Of a stretch of 44,543 nucleotides of DNA, positions 31,214 to 40,484 are shown one piece after another. The stretch covers positions 1-44,543 of the forward strand of contig JAJYLP010000021.1 of NCBI GenBank assembly GCA_021787615.1, written 5' to 3'. This stretch comes from Pseudomonadota bacterium. Its GTDB lineage: Bacteria > Pseudomonadota > Gammaproteobacteria > Steroidobacterales > Steroidobacteraceae. A program made the position numbers and the translations under genes. Each line of letters begins with the position of its first letter. Within the stretch, counting starts at the first letter, position 1. The notes under the pieces are model-generated. The model worked only from the letters and a program-made list of their open reading frames with translations. It was not told the origin of the DNA and did not search any database.

Positions 31214-32194
31214 ATGAGCACCGCGTCCTGGCTAGAAGGATTGCGCCCCAGTGATCACTGGCGCGCCTTGATCGCCAATCGGGGCCCCGGGGTCGTCGTG
31301 GGCGCTCTGGCGCTCGCGCTCGCCGCGCAGACGGCGCTGCTCGTGACCGACCTCGCCGGCGGCAGCGCGCTGCCGCCCCCGCCGCTGGCGGCCTGGCACC
31401 CGCACGCCAGCGGACCGGACGCGGCGAGCGTCGCCGCCGCACACCTCTTCGGTGTGGGCCCGCAGTCGGGCGAGGCCGGCGGGCAGGATGCGCCGAGCAC
31501 CCGATTGCCGCTGGTGCTGACGGGCGTGCTCGCGGCGCGGGATCCGTCCCAGGGTCTCGCCATCCTCGGGCCGAACGCCCAGAGCGCCAAGGTGTACGCC
31601 GTCGGCGACAGCATCCCGGGCGGGGCGACGCTCGATGCCGTACTGCCCCGCAAGGTGCTGCTGCGCCACAACGGCGAGATCCGATCGCTGGCGCTGCCGC
31701 AGCAGACACCCCCGGGCGCAGCGCCGCCGAGCGCCGCGGCGCTGCCGCCGGCCGAGACGAGCGCGCCGCAGTTCGTGGCCCGCATGCGCTCGCTCGTGGC
31801 GCGCCGGCCGGGCATCGTTGCCGAGCTGCTGCGGCCCGAGCCGGTCTTCTCCGGCGGCCATCAGATCGGCTACCGCGTCTACCCGGGCAGCGATGCGCAG
31901 GCCTTCCATAGCCTGGGGCTGAAGTCCGGCGACCTGGTGCTCCAGATCAACGGCACGCCGCTCAACGACCCGGCCCAGGACCAGCAGATTCTCAATACTC
32001 TCGATTCCTCGGGCGAGGCGACCGTGACCGTGCTGCGCAACGGGCAGCAGCGCAACCTCACGCTCAATCTGGCGCAGGTCGAGCAGGCCGCCCAGTCCGT
32101 CACCGGCGCGCAGGAAAGTTCCCCCGCCCACCCGGGCGCCCCCACCGCAGTGCCGTTCGGCAACGCGCCGCACGCGCCCCCGCCACCCCGATGA
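31214..32194 (+). CDS. gspC: Type II secretion system protein GspC
   Basis: 326 residues. Inner-membrane clamp that links the secretin to the inner platform. A short cytoplasmic N terminus precedes one membrane helix (about 29-49, PGVVVGALALALAAQTALLV), then the homology region (about 70-165: HLFGVG..., LVLTGVLAARDPSQGLAI, VGDSIPGGATLDAVLPRKVLL) and a C-terminal PDZ domain (about 205-295: YRVYPGSDAQAFHSLGL, LQINGTPLNDP). ATG 31214 is preferred to the in-frame TTG at 31166 on signal-anchor position; both have weak ribosome sites. The stop overlaps gspD by four bases. Confidence 0.88.
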   Translation: MSTASWLEGLRPSDHWRALIANRGPGVVVGALALALAAQTALLVTDLAGGSALPPPPLAAWHPHASGPDAASVAAAHLFGVGPQSGEAGGQDAPSTRLPLVLTGVLAARDPSQGLAILGPNAQSAKVYAVGDSIPGGATLDAVLPRKVLLRHNGEIRSLALPQQTPPGAAPPSAAALPPAETSAPQFVARMRSLVARRPGIVAELLRPEPVFSGGHQIGYRVYPGSDAQAFHSLGLKSGDLVLQINGTPLNDPAQDQQILNTLDSSGEATVTVLRNGQQRNLTLNLAQVEQAAQSVTGAQESSPAHPGAPTAVPFGNAPHAPPPPR

Positions 32195-34242
32195 GGAACC
32201 CCCTGGTGAAAGGCCTGCGCTGGTTCGTGCTCTGCCTGCTCGCGCTCGCGCCGCTCGCCAATCAGGCGGCGGCGGCCGTGGCGAGCATCACGCCGAACTT
32301 CAAGGACGCCAACATCCGTCAGATCATCCAGGCGGTCAGCGCCGCGACCGGCAAGAACTTCATCCTCGACCCGCGCGTCAACGCCCAGGTCACGATGTAC
32401 TCCTCGACGCCGCTCACGCCGGCGGCCTTCTACCAGGCGTTTCTCTCGATCCTCGAGGTCTACGGCTACATCGCCGTGCCCTCGGGCCACGACATCGTCA
32501 AGATCGTGCCGACCGCCGATGAGCGGCTGATGACCGGCAACACCCTGCCGAAGTTCGTCAGTCCGACCTCCGATGAGATCGTCACCGAGGTGATCCCGGT
32601 CAAGAACGTGAGCGCCGCCGAGCTGGTGCCGATCCTGCGCCCGCTCGTGCCCGAGTGGGGCCACCTCGCCGCCTATCCGCCCTCGAACATCCTCATCATC
32701 TCGGACCGGGCGAGCAACGTTAACCGCATCATGCGCATCGTCCGCCGCATCGACCGCGTCGGCAACCAGGACGTCGATGTGATGCCGCTGCACAACGCCT
32801 CGGCCACGCAGGTGGTGCAGGTGATCGACCAGCTCTACCAGGGGCAGGCCGCCGCGCAGATGGGCCGCACCTTCAAGGTGGTCGCCGACGAGCGCACCAA
32901 CAGCGTGCTCATCAGCGGCGATCCGGCCGAGCGGCTGCGCATCCGCGCGCTCGTGGCGGAGCTCGACTCCCCGACGGCCGCCGGCGGCGACACCCGCGTG
33001 GTGTATCTGCACTACGCCAGCGCCAAGGAACTTGCGCCGAAACTCAAGGAGCAGATGCAGGAGCTCGCGCAGATCGCCACCGCCGGGAACACCAAGGGCG
33101 CCACCCAGGCGGCCGCGGAGAAGAACGCGCTGGTGTGGGCCGATACGCAGAACAACGCGCTCGTGATCACCGCCCCGCCGAAGGTGATGCGCACCATCCT
33201 GCACATCGTCGCGCAGCTCGACATCCGCCGCCCGCAGGTGCTGGTGCAGGCGATCATTGCCGAGGTCGACATCAACAAGACCGACGATCTGGGGGTCAAC
33301 TGGGCCGCCTACTCGCAAGTCGACAAGCTGCCCCTCGGCGGGTTCGTCGAGCCGGTCGGCGGCACCAGCATCGTCGATCTGGTCGATGCGGCGAAGAACC
33401 CCGCGAGCCTCACCACCTCGCTTCTCGAGGGCACCACCATCGGCGTCGGCACGCTCTCGGCCGGCGGGGTGTCCTTCGCCGCCATGATCCGGGCGCTGCG
33501 CGGCAACGACAACACCAACATCGTGGCCACCCCGTCCGCGGTCACCATGGACAACCAGCAGGCGGTGCTGAAGTCGGTCGATGAGGTGCCGTTCGTGACC
33601 GGCCAGTACACCAATGCCTCGACCGTCACGAGCGGCACCGTGACTCCGTTTCAGACCGTGCAGCGCGAGGAGGTCGGCACGATCCTCAAGGTGACGCCGA
33701 CGATTTCCGCGACCGGCAACTCGGTGATGCTCAAGATCTCGGTGGAGAGCTCGAGCGTGCTGCCGACGTCGGTCTCCACGGTCGATCCGACCACGCAAAA
33801 GCGCAGCATCACCACCAACGTGCTGATCCAGAACAAGGGCATCGTGGTGCTCGGCGGCCTGATCGAGAACTCCCAGAGCCGCAACCACAGCAGCATGCCC
33901 TACGTCGGCAACATTCCTATCCTCGGGTGGCTGTTCAAGTCGCGCAACGACCAGGCCTCGCGCAGCAACCTCATGATCTTCATCAAGCCGACCATCCTGC
34001 GCAACCAGAGCGAGGCGGCCCGCCAGAGCGGCATCAACTACCGCTACATGCTGCAGCAGGAAGGCAGCTTGCCGCACTCGGAATTCCCCCCGCTGCTCTA
34101 CGGAGAGCCGCGGCCGACCCTGCCGCCGCCCGCGAGCGGCGCGGCCGGACCGGCGCCGCACGGGGCCCCCGCCGCGACGGCCCCGGGCGGCGCGCCCACC
34201 CAGCCCGCCAAAACTGCCCCCGCGAGTCCACCCCAACCGTGA
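32191..34242 (+). CDS. gspD: Type II secretion system secretin GspD
   Basis: 683 residues. Outer-membrane channel of the type II system, a 15-mer in known cases. A signal peptide (to about residue 30) is followed by N0 ([22 protein letters not shown]), N1-N3 domains ([50 protein letters not shown]) and the secretin core with [25 protein letters not shown] and [14 protein letters not shown]. The C terminus is a Pro/Ala-rich tail of about 50 residues after the last strand, where a pilotin-binding S-domain sometimes sits; no pilotin gene is nearby. Start ATG 32191 overlaps gspC. Confidence 0.95.
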   Translation: MRNPLVKGLRWFVLCLLALAPLANQAAAAVASITPNFKDANIRQIIQAVSAATGKNFILDPRVNAQVTMYSSTPLTPAAFYQAFLSILEVYGYIAVPSGHDIVKIVPTADERLMTGNTLPKFVSPTSDEIVTEVIPVKNVSAAELVPILRPLVPEWGHLAAYPPSNILIISDRASNVNRIMRIVRRIDRVGNQDVDVMPLHNASATQVVQVIDQLYQGQAAAQMGRTFKVVADERTNSVLISGDPAERLRIRALVAELDSPTAAGGDTRVVYLHYASAKELAPKLKEQMQELAQIATAGNTKGATQAAAEKNALVWADTQNNALVITAPPKVMRTILHIVAQLDIRRPQVLVQAIIAEVDINKTDDLGVNWAAYSQVDKLPLGGFVEPVGGTSIVDLVDAAKNPASLTTSLLEGTTIGVGTLSAGGVSFAAMIRALRGNDNTNIVATPSAVTMDNQQAVLKSVDEVPFVTGQYTNASTVTSGTVTPFQTVQREEVGTILKVTPTISATGNSVMLKISVESSSVLPTSVSTVDPTTQKRSITTNVLIQNKGIVVLGGLIENSQSRNHSSMPYVGNIPILGWLFKSRNDQASRSNLMIFIKPTILRNQSEAARQSGINYRYMLQQEGSLPHSEFPPLLYGEPRPTLPPPASGAAGPAPHGAPAATAPGGAPTQPAKTAPASPPQP

Positions 34243-35744
34243 GCGAGCCGCATCCCCTCGAGATGAAAGGCCGCGTCGCGGCCGGCGAGCCGCGCCTGCC
34301 GTTCGCCTTCGCGAAGCGCCACGGCGTGTTGGTCAAGAGCCTCAGCGAGGACAGCGCCGAGTGCGTCTGCCGCGAGCGGGCCTCCCCGCTCGGCCTCGCC
34401 GAGGCGCGCCGGGTCCTGGGGCGCCCCATACGGGTCGCGCGGGTCTCGGCGGAGGAGTTCGATCGTCTGCTGCAGCAGGTCTACGAGGCCGGCTCCGATG
34501 CGATGCAGGCGGTGGAGGGACTCAACGAGACCGAGGATCTCGCCCACCTCGCCCAGGAGCTGCCCGAGCAGGCGGACCTGCTCGACAGCGACGACGATGC
34601 GCCCATCATCCGCCTGATCAACGCCGTGCTCACCCAGGCGGTGAAGGAAAACGCCTCGGATATCCACATCGAGACGTTCGAGAACCGCCTGGTGGTGCGC
34701 TTTCGCGTCGACGGGGTGCTGCGCGAGGTGCTGCAGTCCAAGCGCGCGGTCGCGCCGCTGGTGGTCTCGCGCATCAAAGTCATGTCAAAGCTCGACATCG
34801 CCGAGAAGCGCCTGCCGCAGGACGGTCGGATCGGGCTGCGCATCGCCGGCCGCGCGGTGGACGTGCGCGTGTCGACCATTCCGGCCGGCTACGGCGAGCG
34901 CGTCGTGCTGCGCATGCTCGACAAGCAGGCCGGCCGGCTCGACCTGCACGCCCTCGGCATGGACCCGGCGACCGAGCAGCTGATCGATGAGCTCATCCAC
35001 AAGCCGCACGGGATCCTGCTGGTGACCGGCCCGACCGGCTCGGGCAAGACCACCACCCTGTATGCGGCGCTCGAGCGGCTGAACGACAACTCCAGCAACA
35101 TCATGACCGTCGAGGATCCAATCGAGTACTACATCGACGGCATCGGCCAGACCCAGGTCAACACCAAGGTGGAGATGACCTTCGCGCGCGGCCTGCGCGC
35201 GATCCTGCGCCAGGACCCGGATGTGGTCATGATCGGCGAGATCCGCGACCTCGAGACCGCGCAGATCGCCGTGCAGGCGAGCCTCACCGGTCACTTGGTG
35301 CTCTCCACGCTGCACACCAATACCGCCGCCGGCGCGGTCACCCGCCTGCGCGACATGGGCATCGAGCCGTTCCTGCTCTCCTCGAGCCTGATCGGCGTGC
35401 TGGCCCAGCGCCTGGTGCGGGTGCTCAACCCCCAGAGCAAGCGGCCCTTCACCGCCGGGGAGGCCGAGCGGCGGGTGCTCAATCTCGCCCCCGGGGGCCC
35501 CGCCCCGACACTCTACCGCCCGGGCGATGACGCCATGGGCGGCTACCGCGGCCGCTCGGGCATCTACGAGCTCATCATGGTCGATGACACGATGCGCACC
35601 ATGATCCACGACGGGGCGAGCGAGCAGCAGGTCGAGCGGCACGCCCGCCACAGCACCCCCTCGATCCGTGATCACGGCCGCCTCCGAGTGCTGCGCGGGG
35701 AGACCACGATAGAAGAAGTGCTGCGGGTCACCCGGGAAGACTGA
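34239..35744 (+). CDS. gspE: Type II secretion system ATPase GspE
   Basis: 501 residues. Cytoplasmic hexameric ATPase that powers pseudopilus assembly. After an N1/N2 region (about 1-100) the motor has Walker [11 protein letters not shown] (about residue 263), the Asp box and Walker B around [14 protein letters not shown] (about 325), and the His box in [13 protein letters not shown] (about 348). The C-terminal metal-binding part is odd: where the family has a CxxC...CxxC zinc site, this protein reads [10 protein letters not shown] and later [13 protein letters not shown], with no Cys at all. The GTG start overlaps the gspD stop by four bases (GTGA). Confidence 0.94.
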   Translation: MSEPHPLEMKGRVAAGEPRLPFAFAKRHGVLVKSLSEDSAECVCRERASPLGLAEARRVLGRPIRVARVSAEEFDRLLQQVYEAGSDAMQAVEGLNETEDLAHLAQELPEQADLLDSDDDAPIIRLINAVLTQAVKENASDIHIETFENRLVVRFRVDGVLREVLQSKRAVAPLVVSRIKVMSKLDIAEKRLPQDGRIGLRIAGRAVDVRVSTIPAGYGERVVLRMLDKQAGRLDLHALGMDPATEQLIDELIHKPHGILLVTGPTGSGKTTTLYAALERLNDNSSNIMTVEDPIEYYIDGIGQTQVNTKVEMTFARGLRAILRQDPDVVMIGEIRDLETAQIAVQASLTGHLVLSTLHTNTAAGAVTRLRDMGIEPFLLSSSLIGVLAQRLVRVLNPQSKRPFTAGEAERRVLNLAPGGPAPTLYRPGDDAMGGYRGRSGIYELIMVDDTMRTMIHDGASEQQVERHARHSTPSIRDHGRLRVLRGETTIEEVLRVTRED

Positions 35745-35745
35745 G

Positions 35746-36960
35746 GTGGGCGCCTTCGAGTACACCGCGCTCGATGCCGGCGGCAAGGAGCGCAAGGGCA
35801 TCCTGGAGGGCGACACGCCGCGGCACATCCGCCAACAGCTGCGCGAACGGCAGCTGCTGCCGGTGACCGTCAACGAAGTCTCCGAGCGCGAGGCCGGACG
35901 CCAGAGATCCTTCGGGACGCTGCGGCGCGTCTCGGCGGCGGACGTGACTCTGCTCACCCGCCAGCTCGCCACGCTCGTGCACGCCGGGCTGCCCCTCGAG
36001 GAGTCGCTCCTGGCCGTCTCGCAGCAGACCGAGAAGCCGCGCGTGCAGAGCATCCTGCTTGGCGTGCGCTCGCGGGTCATGGAGGGTCATACCCTCGCCG
36101 ACGGCTTGGCGGAGTATCCGCGCGTGTTCCCGGAGATCTACCGCGCCACGGTGGCCGCCGGCGAGCAGGCCGGGCACCTCGACACCGTGCTCGAGCGGCT
36201 CGCCGATTACACCGAGAGCCGCGAGGAGCTGCGCCAGAAGATCCTCGCCGCGATGCTCTACCCCATCGTGCTCACGGTGATGTGCTTCCTCATCGTCGCG
36301 GCGCTGATGGTCTACGTCGTGCCCAAGGTGGTCGCGGTGTTCGAGGCGAGCAAGGCGCAGCTGCCGCTCATCACCCGCATCCTGATCGGCACCAGCCACT
36401 TCCTGCGCGTCAACGGCATCTGGCTCGTGCTCGGGGCGGTGCTGGCGGTCGTGCTCGTGCGGCGCTGGCTGCGCAACCCCGTCGCGCGCCGGCGCTTCCA
36501 TCACGTAGTGCTGCGCATGCCGCTTGCCGGCAAGCTGGTGCGCGGCTTCAATACCGCGCGCTTCACGCGCACCTTCAGCATCCTCTCGGTGAGCTCCGTC
36601 CCGGTGCTCGATGCGCTGCGCATCGCCGGGGAGGTGGTGACGAGCCTGCCGATGCGCGATGCGGTGCTGAAGGCGGCCGAGCGGGTGCGCGAAGGGGCCC
36701 CCATCGGGCACTCGCTCGGGGTGAGCAAGTTGTTCCCGCCCATGACCATCCACCTGATCTCGAGCGGGGAGTCGAGCGGGGAGCTCGATGCCATGCTCGC
36801 TCAGGCCGCCGCCAGCCAGGAGCGCGAGCTCGACGCGATCATGGCGGCGATGGTCGGGCTGCTCGGGCCGCTGCTCATCGTGATCATGGGACTGTTCGTC
36901 ATGGGCATCGTTTTTGCAATGCTCCTGCCAATCTTCCGTTTGAATGATCTGATTCACTAA
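35746..36960 (+). CDS. gspF: Type II secretion system inner-membrane protein GspF
   Basis: 404 residues. Platform protein with two T2SSF domains (about 68-190 and 270-395) and three membrane helices (about 170-192, 220-240, 375-398). Family landmarks: FEYTALDAGGKERKGILEGD at the start, LLTRQLATLVHAGLPLEESL, YPRVFPEIYRATVAAGEQAG and the C-terminal GLLGPLLIVIMGLFVMGI. The start is GTG 35746, one base after the gspE stop. The operon ends here: the next genes are a small acidic protein and the oppositely directed dnaE2, so gspG and the other pseudopilins are not local. Confidence 0.94.
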   Translation: MGAFEYTALDAGGKERKGILEGDTPRHIRQQLRERQLLPVTVNEVSEREAGRQRSFGTLRRVSAADVTLLTRQLATLVHAGLPLEESLLAVSQQTEKPRVQSILLGVRSRVMEGHTLADGLAEYPRVFPEIYRATVAAGEQAGHLDTVLERLADYTESREELRQKILAAMLYPIVLTVMCFLIVAALMVYVVPKVVAVFEASKAQLPLITRILIGTSHFLRVNGIWLVLGAVLAVVLVRRWLRNPVARRRFHHVVLRMPLAGKLVRGFNTARFTRTFSILSVSSVPVLDALRIAGEVVTSLPMRDAVLKAAERVREGAPIGHSLGVSKLFPPMTIHLISSGESSGELDAMLAQAAASQERELDAIMAAMVGLLGPLLIVIMGLFVMGIVFAMLLPIFRLNDLIH

Positions 36961-37034
36961 CGGCACCGTTGCGCTCGGCACGGCTTGTGATTTAATTCTG
37001 CGCACCCTCCCGGAGCGGGAGCCCGGCGTGTCAC

Positions 37035-37295
37035 ATGAGCGAGAAATCCGAATCGGAAGAGTTTGAGGACGAAGAGGAGCCTGAAGTCGAAGAGGCCGAC
37101 GTCGACCTCGACCAGGTCATCAAGGATCTCGATCTCGCCAAGCATCGCGTGCCCAAGGCCGGCGATCCGGCTTGGCGCCGGCTCGAGCGGCTGTTCGAGG
37201 AGAAGCACACCGCCGAGCTCACCAGCGACTTCGAAGACTATGACATCGGCGATGGCGTCGAGGACGGCTCCCGCGCCTCGCGGCGCAAGAAGTGA
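37035..37295 (+). CDS. Small acidic protein, PA3496-like
   Basis: 86 residues. A strongly acidic N-terminal half (Glu/Asp-rich, residues 3-35) precedes KAGDPAWRRLERLFEEKHTAEL and TSDFEDYDI, ending in a basic SRRKK. The second half is reminiscent of the PA3496 family of short gammaproteobacterial proteins, but I am not certain. No signal peptide or membrane helix. A weak promoter-like pair, TTGCGC and TTTAAT 16 bases apart, lies upstream near 36972-36999. Function unknown; it does not look like part of the secretion operon. Confidence 0.6.
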   Translation: MSEKSESEEFEDEEEPEVEEADVDLDQVIKDLDLAKHRVPKAGDPAWRRLERLFEEKHTAELTSDFEDYDIGDGVEDGSRASRRKK

Positions 37296-37316
37296 TCGCC
37301 CCGGGCGCCTCGCGGG

Positions 37317-40300
37317 CTAATGGAAATCTCGCGAGCGCGTCAGCAGCGCCCCGAGCAGCGCCGTGCGGTCGATGAGGCGCCGGGCGATGAGGTGCGTCAC
37401 GCCCTCCTCGCGCTGCAGCCGCCCCTCTACCTCGAGGAGCCGTGCCGAGAGGAGCGCCTCGCGATGCGCCTGCGCGATGCGCTCCCAGACGATGACGTTC
37501 ACCTGGCCGGTCTCATCCTCCAGCGTCACGAATGTGACACCGCCGGCGGCGACCGGACGCTGACGCATCAGCACGATCCCCGCCGTGCGCGCTGTGCGGC
37601 CATCGGCGAGTGCGCCGATGTCACCGGCCGTGCGCACCCCCAGCTTGCCGAGCGCAGCGCGCAGCAGCGCCAGAGGATGGCGGCCGAGCGTCAGCCCGAC
37701 TGAAGCGTAATCGGCCACAATGTTCTGCCCCTCGGTCGGCGCGAGGAGCAAGGGGCGGGCCGCCTCAGCGCCGAACGGGCGCTCGGGACGGGCGGGCGGG
37801 GTACCCTGCCCCGAGGGACGGGCAGCCGCACTGCCTCCCCCCTGCTCGAGCGGCAGCGGCCGCTCGACGCCGGCGACGTCCCAGAAAGCCACATGACGGT
37901 TGCCGCTCAAGGGGGCGAACGCACCGGCGGCGGCGAGCGCCTCGAGGTCGGCGCGATCGAGCCCGGCGCGCCGGGCGAGATCCTGCACGTCGATAAAGGC
38001 CCGCGCCGCGCGCGCACTGAGAAGCCGGGCCACCCCGGCGCGCGAGAGCCCCTGCACCAGGCGCAATCCCAGGCGCAACGCCGGCTGAGCGCCCGGCGAG
38101 GGTTCCAGGGTGCAATCCCACTCGCTCGCACAGGCGTCCACCGGGCGTACCTCGACACCGTGCGCGCCCGCATCGCGCACCAGCTGCGCCGGGGCGTAAA
38201 AGCCCATCGGCTGACTGTTCAGCAACGCGGCGGTGAAGGCCGCCGGCTCATGGCACTTCAGCCATGCCGAGTCGTACACCAACAGCGCAAAGCTGGCCGC
38301 GTGCGCCTCCGGAAAGCCGTAGTCGCCGAATCCCAACATCTGCTTGTAGATCCGCTCGGCGAAATCCCGCGAGTAGCCGCGCGCGGCCATGCCGCCCAAG
38401 AGCTTGTCACGGAAATGTCCGATGCCGCCGCTTCGCTTCCAGGCGCCCATGGCGCGGCGCAGCTGATCGGCCTCCCCGGGAGTGAACCCCGCGGCCGCCA
38501 CCGCGAGCTGCATCACCTGCTCCTGGAAGATCGGCACTCCGAGGGTGCGCCGCAGCACCGCCTCGATCTGACGGCTCGGGTACTGCACCGGCTCCCTCTC
38601 CTGCCGGCGCCTGAGGTAGGGGTGCACCATGTCGCCCTGGATGGGCCCGGGGCGCACGATGGCCACCTCGATGACCAGGTCGTAGTAGCTGCGCGGCTTC
38701 AGCCGCGGCAGCATCGCCATCTGCGCGCGCGATTCGATCTGAAACACCCCCACCGTGTCGGCGCGCGAGATCATCTCGTAGACCTCCGGCTCCTCGGCGG
38801 GCAGCGTGCCGAGCGCATGGCGCGTGCCGCGCACGCCGTTGACCAGATCGAACGCCTTGCGCAGGGCGGTGAGCATGCCGAGGGCGAGCACGTCGACCTT
38901 GAGCAGGCCGAGGGCGTTCAGGTCGTCCTTGTCCCATTGCACCACGGTGCGCTCGGGCATGGCCGCATTCTCGATCGGCACCAGCTCATCGAGCCGCCCG
39001 GCGCTGATCACCAGCCCCCCGACGTGCTGGGACAGGTGGCGCGGGAAGCCCGGAAAGACGATCAGCTCGCGCGCGAGCGACAGCAACCGCTCGAGCACCG
39101 GATCCTCAGGATCGAACCCCGCCTCGCGCAGCCGCTCGGGCATCGCCTCGCTGCCGTCCCACCACTGCATCGTCTTGGCGAGCCGGGCGCACACTTCGGG
39201 GCCGAGCCCGAAGGCCTTGCCGAGATCGCGCAGGGCGCTTTTCGCGCGGTAGAGAATCACCGTGGCGGCGAGCGCCGCGCGCTCACGGCCGTACTTGCCG
39301 TAGACGTACTGGATCACCTCCTCGCGCCGCTCGTGCTCGAAGTCGATGTCGATGTCGGGCGGCTCGTTGCGCTCCTTGGAGATGAACCGCTCGAACAGCA
39401 ATCCGGCGCCGCGCTCGGGGTCGACCGCGGTCACCCCCAGGCAGTAGCACACCCGCGAGTTGGCGGCCGAGCCGCGGCCCTGACAGAGAATGCCGCGCGC
39501 GCGCGCGAAGGCGACCAGGTCCTGGACCGTGAGGAAGTACGGCTCGTAGCCGAGCTCGGCGATCAGCGAGAGCTCGTGCTCGATCGCGGCGCGCTCGAGC
39601 GGCGGCACGCCGTGCGGCCAGCGCCGATGCGCCCCCTCCTCGGTGAGCCGGCGCAGATAACCGGCGGGGGTCTCGCCCGGCGGCACCAACTCGCGCGGAT
39701 ACTCGTAGCGCAGCTCATCGAGCGAGAAGGTGCAGCGCCGCGCGATGCGCACCGTCTCCTCGAGGAGCTCGGGCGGATAGAGCTTGACGAGCCGATCGAG
39801 CTCGCGCAGATGACGCTCGCCGTTGGGGTACAGGCTCGAGCCGGTCTCGGCAATGGGCACGTTGAGGCGGATGGCCGTGAGCGCATCCTGCATCCTGCGG
39901 CGAGCGCGCACGTGCATGTGCACATCCCCGCTCGCAACGAGCGCCAGCCCGCTCTCGCGGCCGATTTGCTCGAGAACGGCGAGCCGCTCGCGATCGGCCC
40001 CGCCGCGCAGCCGCTCCACGGCGATCCAGGCCTGCCCAGGGAAGCCCGCCGCGAGCCAGTGCGCCTGCTCCGCCTGCGGGGCCGCCCCCGGCAGCCACAG
40101 AAGCAGACAGTGCTCGAGCGTCGCGCGCAGATCGCCGCGCGTCAGGTGATAGCCGCCCTTCGCCGCGGCGCGGCGGCCCAGGGTGATGAGCCGGCAGAGC
40201 CGCCCGTAGCCATGCCGGTCGGTGGCGAGCGCCACCAGGCGCAGACCGCACTCGAGCGCGAACTCCGCGCCGATGATCAGGTGCAGCCCCCCCTCCTTGG

Positions 40301-40484
40301 CCGCCAGGTGCGCGCGCACCGCTGCCGAGAGCGAACACTCATCGGTGAGCGCGAGCGCGCGGTAGCCGAGCGCGGCCGCCTGAGTGATGAGCTCCTGCGG
40401 ATGCGAAGCACCGCGCAGGAAGGTGAAGTTGCTCAGGCAGTGCAGCTCGGCATACGCGACGTTCGCCGCCGCGCGCTTACCCAT
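37317..40484 (-). CDS. dnaE2: Error-prone DNA polymerase (DnaE2/ImuC)
   Basis: 1,055 residues, the family's usual length. Alpha-subunit-like C-family polymerase for SOS translesion synthesis. An N-terminal PHP domain (AELHCLSNFTFLRGASHPQEL..., about 10-250) is followed by the palm with the catalytic pair in PDIDIDFEHERR (about 376-387) and KVDVLALGML, then fingers, and an OB fold near residues 950-1020 (TAGIVLMRQRP...FVTLEDETGQVNVIVWE). ATG 40484 lies inside the end of imuB with an eight-base overlap; an upstream open frame extends through imuB and is not real. It works with ImuA and ImuB under LexA control. Confidence 0.95.
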   Translation of the reverse strand: MGKRAAANVAYAELHCLSNFTFLRGASHPQELITQAAALGYRALALTDECSLSAAVRAHLAAKEGGLHLIIGAEFALECGLRLVALATDRHGYGRLCRLITLGRRAAAKGGYHLTRGDLRATLEHCLLLWLPGAAPQAEQAHWLAAGFPGQAWIAVERLRGGADRERLAVLEQIGRESGLALVASGDVHMHVRARRRMQDALTAIRLNVPIAETGSSLYPNGERHLRELDRLVKLYPPELLEETVRIARRCTFSLDELRYEYPRELVPPGETPAGYLRRLTEEGAHRRWPHGVPPLERAAIEHELSLIAELGYEPYFLTVQDLVAFARARGILCQGRGSAANSRVCYCLGVTAVDPERGAGLLFERFISKERNEPPDIDIDFEHERREEVIQYVYGKYGRERAALAATVILYRAKSALRDLGKAFGLGPEVCARLAKTMQWWDGSEAMPERLREAGFDPEDPVLERLLSLARELIVFPGFPRHLSQHVGGLVISAGRLDELVPIENAAMPERTVVQWDKDDLNALGLLKVDVLALGMLTALRKAFDLVNGVRGTRHALGTLPAEEPEVYEMISRADTVGVFQIESRAQMAMLPRLKPRSYYDLVIEVAIVRPGPIQGDMVHPYLRRRQEREPVQYPSRQIEAVLRRTLGVPIFQEQVMQLAVAAAGFTPGEADQLRRAMGAWKRSGGIGHFRDKLLGGMAARGYSRDFAERIYKQMLGFGDYGFPEAHAASFALLVYDSAWLKCHEPAAFTAALLNSQPMGFYAPAQLVRDAGAHGVEVRPVDACASEWDCTLEPSPGAQPALRLGLRLVQGLSRAGVARLLSARAARAFIDVQDLARRAGLDRADLEALAAAGAFAPLSGNRHVAFWDVAGVERPLPLEQGGGSAAARPSGQGTPPARPERPFGAEAARPLLLAPTEGQNIVADYASVGLTLGRHPLALLRAALGKLGVRTAGDIGALADGRTARTAGIVLMRQRPVAAGGVTFVTLEDETGQVNVIVWERIAQAHREALLSARLLEVEGRLQREEGVTHLIARRLIDRTALLGALLTRSRDFH

